64,000 nt of DNA from Cladocopium goreaui (lineage: Eukaryota; Sar; Dinophyceae; Suessiales; Symbiodiniaceae): assembly GCA_947184155.2 (NCBI GenBank), contig CAMXCT020006146.1, forward strand, positions 211,183 through 275,182. The letters are read 5' to 3'. How positions within the stretch are numbered: the stretch's first letter is position 1; each line of letters starts with the position of its first letter. The notes beneath the pieces were generated by a model, which had not been told where the DNA came from, ran no database searches, and saw nothing but the letters and a program-made list of their open reading frames with translations. Shown piece after piece: positions 10,401-18,400 of this stretch. Position numbers and translations under genes: made by a program.

Positions 10401-11837
10401 CAAATGCATCCACTCCAAAGCCTCCCACTTTTGGTCAGATCGGAGGCCTCGTCCATGCTTAGACTTACCCGGTGGCTTGGTCCATGGCAGCATTGACGGG
10501 AACAACGTGGTGGTCCCAGTAGGCTTACTGGGTGTACTTACCCCTGTCTGTATAGACCTATAGATCCTAGCAAAACGGGCAAAGGATCCATGAGTGCTGT
10601 TAATTAAACCAAAAAGAGGACTCCTATCTTTTGCATGCTTCTCTTGTGGAAGCTCCGGAGTCGTGCAGCTCGGAGGTGATTCAGCCAGGCCACTCACTTT
10701 CACTCTGGAGGCTCTTCCTGCTTCTTCTTGTTGCCTTTCCCTTTTTTGCCCTTTCCGCCTTCTTCTTCGTGCTCGCCCTTGTTGAAGTGTTTCGATCTCT
10801 TCTCCAACTTCTGTAGGGCGTTCAAGTACCCTGCCACCAGCTCCAAATCTTGAGGCTCCCCCCCAAACTTCGGAACTTCTATCGGGTCCTGGTACCTCAA
10901 CAGCAACCAACTCGCCTTCCATGAGCCTTGGTCCAGCGCAGTCTGATGGATAGCTCGGAGAAGCTGCACTACTTCGAGGGCAGCTTGGTCCGGGCGATTC
11001 TTCAGCAAGGTTTGCAGGATCTCTGAAAGTGCAAAGTGGCATCGCAGGAGAGTGCGTTGTTTTCCCCAGTTCAACTTTCTCGAATAGTCTGACAGGCTGT
11101 AAGCTGTTTCTAGCGACGCACCCAAGAAGTGCTCCACCTCCCGGATGTATCTTTTCACATGCTTCATGGGTTTTCTTCTCATAGAGCGATGGCCTCTTCG
11201 GTAAGCCCTCAAAGCACGTGAGGCTCCTCCCTTTTTCCCATGGCTGCTGTCGGACTGAGAACTGCTGTCCTGGCTTTCCTCTGGGTCCGACGGTGGCGCC
11301 TTGGATTTTTTCTTTGTTCCCTTCAGCACCTTCAGCAACTCCATGGTGATCAAGGCATTGATCCTGCTGCTGGCCACCTCTTGGTTGCCCCCAATTGCAA
11401 TCTTTTCCAAAACAGTCTCTATGCCACCTGAAGAATCCCGCTGATCCTTCTCGGAGTCTGCCCGGAGCAGTGCATAACGACTGGCAACCTTCTTTGTGCT
11501 TTCTTTGGGTTTTTCTGAACTGGTAGCCAAACCTTGACCACCTCTTTTTGCTCGGCTCAGCAAATCCAGAATCTCCTTCCCACTGCCCTCGCCCTCGTCT
11601 GAGGACTCGCTTGACGAATCGCTCATTGCCTTCCCGTCTGCCTTCGGCGCAGGCACCGGTTCGGCAGGAACGTCTTCCGACGCAGTGGCATAGTGAAGAT
11701 CCTCTTTTTGCAGTGTAACCAAACCCACAGACTGCACAATGGTTGCGGCTACTTCTAGCCCTCTCATGGACTGATTGCACTGTAGTCTCACCTGTGCGGG
11801 AGCTCCCTCGACCAGCAAGAAGCGACATCCCTCGCAT
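7428..11837 (-). CDS. Pol: reverse transcriptase - RNase H - methyltransferase-like
   Basis: The open frame is 1,469 codons, but the part overlapping the Gag ORF (about 10,700-11,837) is Arg/Ser-rich and probably not translated in this frame; coding likely begins near 10,700, with the first good Met at 10,493. RT fingers (LINDRRPLNQRERR) lead to the catalytic YIDDHL at about 9,402-9,416. An RNase H domain follows (VSATDASLSGGG, LLELDMLKEE, VNLCDSRVVV, VDTHSNPADYPSR). The C-terminal 235 residues are methyltransferase-like: IFAGRARLT (SAM-site-like), FGLPCCSFS (PC motif, about 7,945-7,965), TLENPASSYVW (about 7,775-7,800), a Cys/His cluster and HYPFALC. DIRS elements classically carry a methyltransferase after RNase H, so the order fits; a cytosine-C5 type is inferred from PC and ENP. 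Confidence 0.85.
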   Translation of the reverse strand: MRGMSLLAGRGSSRTGETTVQSVHERARSSRNHCAVCGFGYTAKRGSSLCHCVGRRSCRTGACAEGRREGNERFVKRVLRRGRGQWEGDSGFAEPSKKRWSRFGYQFRKTQRKHKEGCQSLCTAPGRLREGSAGFFRWHRDCFGKDCNWGQPRGGQQQDQCLDHHGVAEGAEGNKEKIQGATVGPRGKPGQQFSVRQQPWEKGRSLTCFEGLPKRPSLYEKKTHEACEKIHPGGGALLGCVARNSLQPVRLFEKVELGKTTHSPAMPLCTFRDPANLAEESPGPSCPRSSAASPSYPSDCAGPRLMEGELVAVEVPGPDRSSEVWGGASRFGAGGRVLERPTEVGEEIETLQQGRARRRRRKGQKRERQQEEAGRASRVKVSGLAESPPSCTTPELPQEKHAKDRSPLFGLINSTHGSFARFARIYRSIQTGVSTPSKPTGTTTLFPSMLPWTKPPGKSKHGRGLRSDQKWEALEWMHLLWCLFNFLESGSPSRKFAANAAISRASLGEWTALHESYARAMYKKVCCFVTQPRGTLDRGSAKLDELISRIRFSQYDPTVDLDEAMCGAMQVNPDRISVPDIAGILDPREHLSHDRVTEFESMPHAIPIPGPVPGDCKACHKVDPKDWPRLLGKLHSAQMISFVPVDEAIYEGDTVIKGGLFGVPHKPDSDRLINDRRPLNQRERRLNWCELPSGVMLNQIILEDHQSIRASGDDLSNYFYLIKHLDEWLPRNCFRRSISGSKLRDLGLSPSLRYYPAFRVVCMGDTNGVDIAQATHEGVLKAAGCLKPDQTLRYGKLFPASDTLEGLYIDDHLVFQIVDKKPWRDRTPYEDETLMARSRDRYAELGLPTSQKKAFNKEYTFKAWGTEVDSKSGRVGTPLVKLRQIEWLAVELVRHRRATKKSLQKLLGLFVHPFMHRRECMSIFHHTYLYVDSLPEGRPHKLPQYICDEILTAVLLLPLATANIRRPVSTRVSATDASLSGGGRASTLTSKMFSKLLYRFSEAKGEHTRLDWEDSPLPPESNMTRAPDAVLRSLSKHHWVATQSCRFARKDHINLLELDMLKEEIKSRVNEGRGECRAVNLCDSRVVVGAFAKGRSSSKNMNHGLRSCLPWLLTGDLQMVNLWVDTHSNPADYPSRFKPIPKPVPCTHDDLLEKSILEVVQEYRSPGLQALLEHEARKKWSDPSWETFASWDIDPEPKTDAPVRNTDKKAEPAADVQAAMSETCQDWTFREIFAGRARLTEVFKRHKGFKVDPPIELRTNAQVKESHDLLDDKVFRQLLKDAKRPRQLWHFGLPCCSFSILQHANHGTRRRHCPAGDGTLSREIIGNELLRRTLCLIKALESVGNLWTLENPASSYVWVMPEMCKKLTCKEVHSVDMHQCSYGLKLRDEHGKLGPCRKHTQFVGNLKDLPLLEKHCSCRSRHVHAVGGVRTKQGWKRRSELAGHYPFALCNRYVTIASRILPLMKHLEN

Positions 11838-12007
11838 TCAAACTTGGTGTAGCCCGAGGCAGCTGTCTCGGCACCTGTCTCTAGACTGGTCACCCTAACA
11901 GCTAAAATCAACTTGTTCCTCTTTTCTGTCAAAACAACCGCTTGACGCCAGGGTGGATTGAAATCGTCCAACTTGATGTAAACAACGGATCCAGCTCTTA
12001 TGACCAT
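10700..12007 (-). CDS. Gag-like protein 2 of the DIRS-like element
   Basis: 435 codons starting ATGGTCATAA, which overlaps the stop of the upstream ORF, a typical termination-reinitiation or frameshift junction. The N-terminal 100 residues look globular. A Ser/Glu-rich acidic linker (SDSSSESSDEGEGSG) follows, then a predicted helical region around LSDYSRKLNWGKQRTLLRCH, and a Lys/Gly/Glu-rich tail (GKGKKGKGNKKKQEE). No zinc knuckle is seen. It probably packages element RNA; assignment rests on position and composition rather than a domain match. Confidence 0.68.
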   Translation of the reverse strand: MVIRAGSVVYIKLDDFNPPWRQAVVLTEKRNKLILAVRVTSLETGAETAASGYTKFECEGCRFLLVEGAPAQVRLQCNQSMRGLEVAATIVQSVGLVTLQKEDLHYATASEDVPAEPVPAPKADGKAMSDSSSESSDEGEGSGKEILDLLSRAKRGGQGLATSSEKPKESTKKVASRYALLRADSEKDQRDSSGGIETVLEKIAIGGNQEVASSRINALITMELLKVLKGTKKKSKAPPSDPEESQDSSSQSDSSHGKKGGASRALRAYRRGHRSMRRKPMKHVKRYIREVEHFLGASLETAYSLSDYSRKLNWGKQRTLLRCHFALSEILQTLLKNRPDQAALEVVQLLRAIHQTALDQGSWKASWLLLRYQDPIEVPKFGGEPQDLELVAGYLNALQKLEKRSKHFNKGEHEEEGGKGKKGKGNKKKQEEPPE

Positions 12008-12456
12008 CTGAAGATTGTGTCAGCCAAGTTTGGGTCCACGTCGTGTACCGCTGCTTCTTCACGGAATAGGCGCTGTGCCTCTTCCTTGGTGTCTGCGCGT
12101 TTGAATCTGATACTCGGAAAATCGTTTTGATTTGCCCCCAAGATCCGACAGTAGGCAAGGTTCCCCACACTAGTGTGTATGCCCACAAAAGTTCCACTGG
12201 AGGCCCGAGGGATACGCCACACAGCGTACCACCTGGTATCGGGAGGATCAGCTGCACGTGGAGTGCTTGCTACCTCCTCCTCAGATTCAGATTGAGAGCT
12301 CTCAGTAGCAGGTGTTGATCGTGGTGTTCCAAAATTTGGCTCCCTTTCAGGTTCACCTTCAGTAGGTCCCGAGGCCGATGGCTGCGACGCGATAGAAAGC
12401 CTAGTTAAAGACTCCCTGACTTCCTCAACCGAGGGGCCTACAGAAGGTCTGCTCAT
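11998..12456 (-). CDS. Gag-like protein 1 of the DIRS-like element
   Basis: 152 codons from an ATG at 12456, directly inside the A1 terminal repeat. The first Met inside the element was chosen; the longer open frame upstream reads through GTT/ACA simple sequence and is artefactual. The N-terminal half is Ser/Pro/Glu-rich and disordered; the C-terminal half (around DPPDTRWYAVWRIPRASSG and FKRADTKEEAQRLFREE) looks folded, resembling small viroplasmin/RNase H1-N-like modules that begin with a WYAV-type strand. Its stop overlaps the next ORF by 10 nt. Confidence 0.6.
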   Translation of the reverse strand: MSRPSVGPSVEEVRESLTRLSIASQPSASGPTEGEPEREPNFGTPRSTPATESSQSESEEEVASTPRAADPPDTRWYAVWRIPRASSGTFVGIHTSVGNLAYCRILGANQNDFPSIRFKRADTKEEAQRLFREEAAVHDVDPNLADTIFRWS

Positions 12457-12458
12457 AC

Positions 12459-12501
12459 CCCCATTGAGCCTCAAGCAAACGTACAAAACATGCGGTTCAT
12501 G
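12459..12501 (-). repeat. Split direct repeat A1 (left end)
   Basis: 43 bp identical to the inner part of A2 at 5308-5350 (CAAGCAAACGTACAAAACAT core). It marks the 5' end of the element next to a TATATA tract. Confidence 0.9.
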
Positions 12502-12688
12502 TGTATATATATATATATATATCCGCCGACCCCGGCAGACCCAAGGGGGTGCGCGCCAGGGAATAAGAGTTCCAACACCAACACCAACACCACAATCATG
12601 ACAACTACTGTATAACAACCAACACCACCACCACAACAACAACAGCAGCAACAACAACAACAACGACGACAACAACAACAACAACGAC

Positions 12689-12721
<33 letters not shown>

Positions 12722-12790
12722 CACAACCACAACCAGGACAACGACAACGACAACAATAACCATAACGATAACCACAACTACAACCACAGT
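12502..12790. repeat. TA tract and (GTT/AAC)n microsatellite
   Basis: A TGTATATATATA run (12502-12523) is followed, after about 60 bp, by a long AACAAC/ACAACG trinucleotide array (about 12570-12790). Frames encoding poly-Val, poly-Leu or poly-Cys on the minus strand are artefacts of it. Confidence 0.95.
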
Positions 12791-13022
12791 CACAGAAGCT
12801 AAAATACACAAGAACAGGAGCCAGTAACGAGAGCACAGGTGGCAGGGACGGGGCACGGGGGTTTGTGGCAGCGGCTGTCAAAGAGTAGTACCAGCAACGG
12901 CAGTAGCTGCAGCAGGTTTGTGGGATGTTCCTTTCTCCAGGTTTTCAGAAGTCGCATTAGGCACTCTTTCCGTGCAATTGCAACGGCAGTAGCAGCAGCT
13001 GGTCTATGAGATGTTGCTGGCT
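12791..13022. other. Intergenic, no gene seen
   Basis: Short mixed sequence with a loosely duplicated GGCAGTAGC(T/A)GCAGC segment (about 12898 and 12980). Nothing else is recognised. Confidence 0.5.
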
Positions 13023-13965
13023 CTAGGGATTCAGAACAAAGCCATGCAGCTTGTGCTTGGCAGGCTCGCTGGCTGCAAGATGTGGCAAACATGCGTAAAA
13101 AGCTGAAAAGCCTGAGCTTTAGTAAGGTTTCAGAAGGGACGTTAGGGACTTTTCTGGGGTGCCTTTGCTACTTTTTGGGCACGAAATTCGGTTGTGTTTT
13201 GCTGTTGCGGATGCGTCACAAAGCCATGCAGCTTGTGTTTGGCAGGTTCGCTGGCCACAAGATGTGGGCAAACATGCGTAAAAAGCTGAAAAGCCTGAAC
13301 TTTAGTAGGGTTTCAGAAGGGACGTTAGGCACCTTTTTGTGGTTCCTTTGCTACGTTTTGGGCACGAAATTAATTTGTGTTTTGCTGTTGCGGATGTGTC
13401 ACAAAGCCATGCAGCTTGTGCTTGGCAGGCTCGCTGGCCGCAAGATGTGGCAAACATGCGCTTTAGTAAGGTTTCAGGAGGGGCGTTAGGGACTTTTCTG
13501 GGGTTCCTTTGCTACGTTTTGGGCACGAAATTAGGTTGTGTTTTGCTGTTGCGGATGCGTCACAAAGCCATGCAGGTTGTGTTTGGCAGGCTCGCTGGCC
13601 GCAAGATGTGGCAAACATGCGTAAAAAGCTGAAAGGCCTCAGTTTTAGTAGGGTTTCAAAAGGGACGTTAGGGACTTTTCTGGGGTTCCTTTGCTACTTT
13701 TTGGGCACGAAATTCGGTTGTGCTTTGCTGTTGCGAAGCGTCACAAAGCCATGCAGCTTGTGCTTGGCAGGCTCGCTGGCCACAAGATGTGGGCAAACAT
13801 GCGTAAAAAGCTGAAAAGCCTGAGCTTTAGTAGGGTTTCAGAAGGGACGTTAGGCACCTTTTTGTGGTTCCTTTCGCTACGTTTTGGGCACGAAATTAGG
13901 TGGTGTTTGGCTGTTGCGGATGCGTCACAAAGCCATGCAGCTTGGGCCGCAAAATGTGTCAAACA
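13023..13965. repeat. 182-bp tandem repeat array, about 5 units
   Basis: The anchor GCCATGCAG recurs at 13041, 13223, 13406, 13567, 13748 and 13932, giving periods of 182, 183, 161, 181 and 184 bp. The short unit lacks a 22-bp GTAAAAAGCTGAAAAGCC block. Each unit reads through GGCAGGCTCGCTGGC, CAAACATGCG, GTTTCAGAAGGGACGTTAGG and TTGTGTTTTGCTGTTGCGG. Multiple frames stay open but differ between units, so this looks like satellite DNA. Confidence 0.93.
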
Positions 13966-14020
13966 TGTGTAAACCTGAGAAGGGGGAAACGGAAGCCAGC
14001 CTCCCATCTACCCCTATTTT

Positions 14021-14025
14021 CCCCC
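14021..14025. other. Target-site duplication CCCCC (left)
   Basis: CCCCC directly precedes the TG of the left LTR and is repeated after the right LTR at 21283-21287; 5 bp is typical of copia integrase. Confidence 0.85.
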
Positions 14026-14263
14026 TGCGAGAGCCCCCTGGTCAGGTTCACCAAAGATCGTAGATATGCACAATGCAAGTTCACTAATTTGGGGGCTTCT
14101 AATGAATCAGGCACCACAGGAGCACACTGATGGATGGCCGCAAGTCTTTGTTCAGGCAGCGATCAGGTGCTGACCCCACAAAAGGGGGATGGATCCGAAG
14201 CTGGCGGCGTGATTTGCTGTAGCATATGTGGCAAGATGATCAACAGCCAATCTCAGATTTTCA
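14026..14263 (-). repeat. 3' LTR
   Basis: 238 bp beginning TGCGAGAGCC and ending CAGATTTTCA on the plus strand; the same sequence recurs at 21045-21282, offset 7,019 bp. On the minus strand this is the downstream LTR, and the RNase H frame stops just inside it. Confidence 0.95.
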
Positions 14264-15479
14264 TGGCTTCAAAATTTTCTTTTGATCATCAGCCAGGGAA
14301 AGTACCGTGTGCAACCAATAGACATCACTTTGGTTCTGCTGGAGACGCATAGCCCTTTTTCGGCGGGCCGACTGAAAAGTGGGATCATACACAATTCTCC
14401 AAACACCCTGTTGAAGTGCTCTCAAAAGTGGCTCATGTTTCCAAGGCTTAGTGAGCCCATCGGCCATTTCCTGTTCACCATCAACCCACTTAAGTGTGAC
14501 CCTAGCTTGCTGCAGCCGTTCCTTTATGGCAAGAAGCTCAATGGCGGTTCTCTTTTCCTCCATCTGAAGTCCTGAAGTTTCAACCTTGACAATTCCATCG
14601 AAAATATTCCTAGCATCGCAGACCATGGTGGACTCAAAAGAGGACAAATATTCATCAGTATGTCTCAAATCAATTTTCTGAGTACACTCAACATCCACAA
14701 AAGCCAGTTTGACAAATTCATGGTTGTCCAGGGCATTGGCACTCATTTGGGCTTCAGCACTCGTGGAAGATCGAGCTACCCTACGAAGTCTACGGCTAGT
14801 CCAATTCAAAACACAAAAAGAAGTCTTTTCTCCCCAAAGAACACCTTTCTGCATAAGGAGGGTAATCTGACCACCTTGACTGGAATCATCTTTACGGGTA
14901 GCCCAACTAGCATCCGTGAAAGTGACCACCGTGGCATCACCAGTAACAGGAACAAAATCCAAACCACGATTAAAATGTTTTCTTTGCAACCGAACCAATT
15001 TATTGACAGAACAAAGATCTCCAACACAAGCTTGTTCAACACATCCTTGCAAATGAGATACCGTGGCCAACATCCAAGGTGCACTTTGAGTTGCTCTCCA
15101 GTTCAAAGCTCCCAAAGCTTGTCGCATCAAACGGCGCTCTGAATGAGTCACTGGTTCATACGTTTCGTTTCTACGCTCTTGTGACACATTGATTTCATCA
15201 ATACTCAGAGCAAACCGTTCTTGGTTGACATGAATAGCAAAATTGAAATCCTGAGTGATTTCACAGCCACAGTACATGAGGCTTTCCTTTTGGGCTTCAG
15301 CCCAAGACCCAAAAGTGAATTTTTTGTCGAAGTCGTTCCAGACTACGCTCATACTCAACGCCCCGTCCAGCACACAAAACATCATCAACATGAAACCCAA
15401 GATACCCACACACTTTGTTGTTTTCATCAATTCGTTTATAAACACTTATCAAGACTATGGGGAATCCAACCATCATCAA
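14261..15479 (-). pseudogene. Copia pol 3' part: RT palm and RNase H, frameshifted
   Basis: This part holds the catalytic and C-terminal half of pol. GYLGFHVDDVLCAG (the RT YxDD-type site reading HVDD) lies in a short frame 15479-15297; the following 394-codon frame (15445-14261) carries the RT connection and a copia RNase H (VVTFTDASWATRKDD, SSTSAEAQMSA, TMVCDARNIFD, KWVDGEQEMADGLTKP). Joining them needs frame changes near 15,440 (after SLDKCL) and near 15,310 at a CAAAAAATTC run. The domains are otherwise well preserved, so the damage is recent or is sequence error; programmed frameshifting is unlikely because two shifts would be needed inside one domain. Confidence 0.85.
14264..14284 (-). 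other. Polypurine-tract candidate
   Basis: On the minus strand an A-rich stretch (AAAAGAAAATTTTGAAGCCA) lies directly before the TG of the 3' LTR, where plus-strand DNA synthesis would prime. It is interrupted by TTTT, so the exact tract is uncertain. Confidence 0.4.
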
Positions 15480-18400
15480 TCAAGAAAGTACTGAGAGACT
15501 CAAACCAACGCTTTGGTGCATTCAAGAGGCCATAAATAGCTTTTGCAATACGCAGGATTTCATTGTCTTTCATGGACAGGGCAGTTCGCACTTCTGGAGG
15601 TGGCATTCCATATAGTTCGTCCTGAAGTTCGGTTTTACCACCTTGCAGGAAAGCTGTTTTGATATCTCCTGAGGCTACGGGAAAGTGTTTCCTGGCAGCG
15701 CATGTCAACAACATGTTTCGACCCAGAGTAGAAAGTGTGGGAGATTCTCTGGGCAAGTGGAGGAGTCTAGGATCCTGAAAACCCTTGATGATCAACCGAG
15801 CTTTTGCACGTTTCCCAGTTTCATTACCAGCGCTATCAGTGACCACTTTCCAAGTATATATCCAACGCATTTGCATAATGCGTTCCTCTGGAATGCCAGC
15901 CGCAGAACAGATTTGAACAGCATCACTGGAAAGAAAGGAGTCAATTTCCTTTTTCATGGCTTCATCAAACTGCTGTTGTTCATGAGGTAAGAGTTTTCTC
16001 AAAACAACTTCAGCTCCCTTCTTAACCTTCGCATTGATCACCCAGGCACTCTTTTGTCGGTGGACGTCACGAGGTGCAAGTACTAACTCCATTTGAATAA
16101 CATCAAGTTCTTGAACATAAGCAGTGAAATTTTTCAACAAGTCACTAGACACATGTTCTCCAGACACTGTCTTCGCAGTGTCCTGACAGCAAAAGGTTGT
16201 TCTCACACCTACGGACTCTCTTGAATTCTGGCATCCCTCACTCAGTTCGTGTTCTCCTGGCTCAACGCTCCATGTGGTCCCGACTGCAAGACCGTGAGAA
16301 TCTGGGCCATGCAGGCTTCCATCTGCGCCATGCGTTGGTGCAGCTGCTCGTTGCCATTGTGGAGGTTCTGAATGTCGTTCTCCATGTTCTCCACCTGGCT
16401 CCAATGAGACAGGCTCTCGTCGTCCGGAATGGGCATTGGAGTCAACTGACCCATGGCTTCCAGTTCTGCTGCTTGGCGGGACCCCTCCTTGGTGTGCACC
16501 TTCTTCACGTTCGAAGGTTTCAGGGGAAGTTGATGGCTTCCGCTTCCTGGATGTCCCAGGACATTCTCCTCCTCGAGCTCCTGAGCCAGACGACGATGCA
16601 GGTAGATCTTGTACTTGTGGATGGTGCGGAAGACTGGGTCGTCGTCCTTGATGTGGCTTGCCACCCAACGGTTGTAGCTCTTGTCCTTGTAGATCTCCTG
16701 GAAGAGGTGCCCCTTGTGGCGTTCCCCTTGGTCCATCTTCATCGAGCCGAGGTCTTCGAGCGACATGCTCTGAATCTCCTCTCGGCTCACTTGTCCCTTC
16801 TTGTCCTGAAGGTCCAACAGAGTCTTCAGGTCGGCGCTTGGCATCGACATTGCGCTCTCGGGTTGTGTCACCGAATGCTTCGTCAGGATAGCGGAGTTCA
16901 CTGAGTGGCTTTTTGCCTCGAGCCCTAAAATGAGGAACATCAGGTTCTTGCGTGTCAAGACGTGTCATGGCTTCGACATCAGAAGTCAGATCTAGATACC
17001 TTTGTTGATTTTTGATGCCTTCCAACAAATCAAAGAAGTTTCGTGGTCCATTAATGTCCTTGTCCAGATGTCTCAAATCATGCTGCACAGGACGTAGCTG
17101 CTCAGGTGAACATCTAAGGATTTTACCAGCATGTGAAATCCAAACGACAGATCCCAAATGTTGTCCAGTTTCATAAGAGGAAGTCTTTTCATGTGTCAAA
17201 ACACGTGCTGGTCCATGCCAATGTCCCCCATACCGTGATCCCTCTTTCACTCCTCTTCGAAAGTAATAGACGAGTTCGCCCAATTGGAACTCTTTCAAAG
17301 GTCGGCATTTCGAATGGAGAGCTCGAGAGAGCCTTCGCTGTGCATCCACTTTCAAAAACAAACGTTGGGCAGTGACCTCAGTTTGAAGATTCTCCTCAAA
17401 GGTCAGGTCTTCACGACGTGACTGCAGTGGCATGTTTTGATACTGCTGCAAGAAGGAAGACAACCTACTGTGGCTTTGTCCGAAAGCCCATTGATTAGGA
17501 CTGTATCCTCGCACCTGATGCATGGAGTTTTTGGCACTGACTGCTAGGGCTAACAACTGATTACAATCACGATCACTCCCAAGTTCCATACTCAACAAAT
17601 TCATTTGTTCTTTCAAAGTCTGAAGATGTTTGGAATGTTTCCCAGCTTGCCATGCCGACTCTCCCGCAATAGGTTCAAGTTTCATGCCAAACGTTTCCAA
17701 CCACTCAATAACTTCCACTTTTCTAAGAAACCCTTCTTCATCGTAGCGCAAGCAAGAGGGTGCAGGAAAACACTGGAGCCAGGTCTTCTCAAAAGCCTGT
17801 TTGAAATCAGCTCCAGAAATATTTCGAAAAGGTTTCTCAAAACCAGATCTGATGATTGCGGCACAGTGGAAGTCAGTGGCTTCATCCATCATACTAATCC
17901 CAATACAGTACTGAGGTTTTTCCCCGGGTTTCAAGGCTTCACGAGGAGTATGCCACCAAAAGGAATCAACACTAACACACTGCCATTTTTCATAGATTTT
18001 GGGAACAACAGACTGGCGGACAGTACTTCTCCTACCCCTCATGAGACAATCAGGACAATCAAATTCTTCAGCAAGTTGAATGATTCGGGGTTTGGAACCA
18101 GCATCTTTCAACAGCCTAATAAAGGATTCTTTGCCAGGATGACCCAAATTCCGGTGAGCATCACGAATCATTTGTTTATATGCGGCATCATTCCCAGTGT
18201 CCTCCTCAGATTCTCTATTATCGTCCCCAGGTGCTTGAGGTTGGTCTTGTTCCTCCCTATCAGGAACGGGTGCAGCATTGATATTGTCCTCAGCACCTGC
18301 CACCCCTTCAGCCAAAATGGCGTGAGTGGGATCAAAATCAAAACTGTTGTTTTCGGTTGAATCCTTCACCTCACAGCTTTGAAAAATAGGAAACAAATCA

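Larger units (their letters stand above)
5077..12501 (-). mobile_element. Complete DIRS/Ngaro-like tyrosine-recombinase retroelement
   Basis: The termini form split direct repeats in the PAT/Ngaro arrangement. Read on the minus strand these are A1 (12501-12459), coding region, B1 (5544-5351), A2 (5350-5271) and B2 (5270-5077). Coding order is a small Gag-like ORF, a larger Gag-like ORF, RT-RNaseH-methyltransferase-like polyprotein, tyrosine recombinase and a hydrophobic ORF. No integrase, protease or target duplication is seen, as expected for YR retroelements, which integrate by recombination. All frames are open over their domains, so this copy may be recent. Both flanks are TG/TA simple sequence. 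About 7.4 kb long. Confidence 0.85.

Noticed and set aside
10700-11837. Pol frame overlapping Gag as a dual-coding region
   Set aside because: The pol frame here is Arg/Ser/Gln-rich without domains, while the Gag frame looks structured; more likely only open by chance.
11998-12777. Long N-terminal extension of the first Gag-like ORF
   Set aside because: The extra 107 codons read through the A1 repeat, TA tract and GTT array; the Met at 12456 is the first one inside the element.
12471-12881. Cys-rich 136-codon minus-strand ORF
   Set aside because: Translation of the trinucleotide (GTT-type) microsatellite.
16197-16904. 235-codon plus-strand ORF
   Set aside because: Antisense to copia pol and to the second-frame ORF; His/Leu-rich composition typical of a shadow frame.
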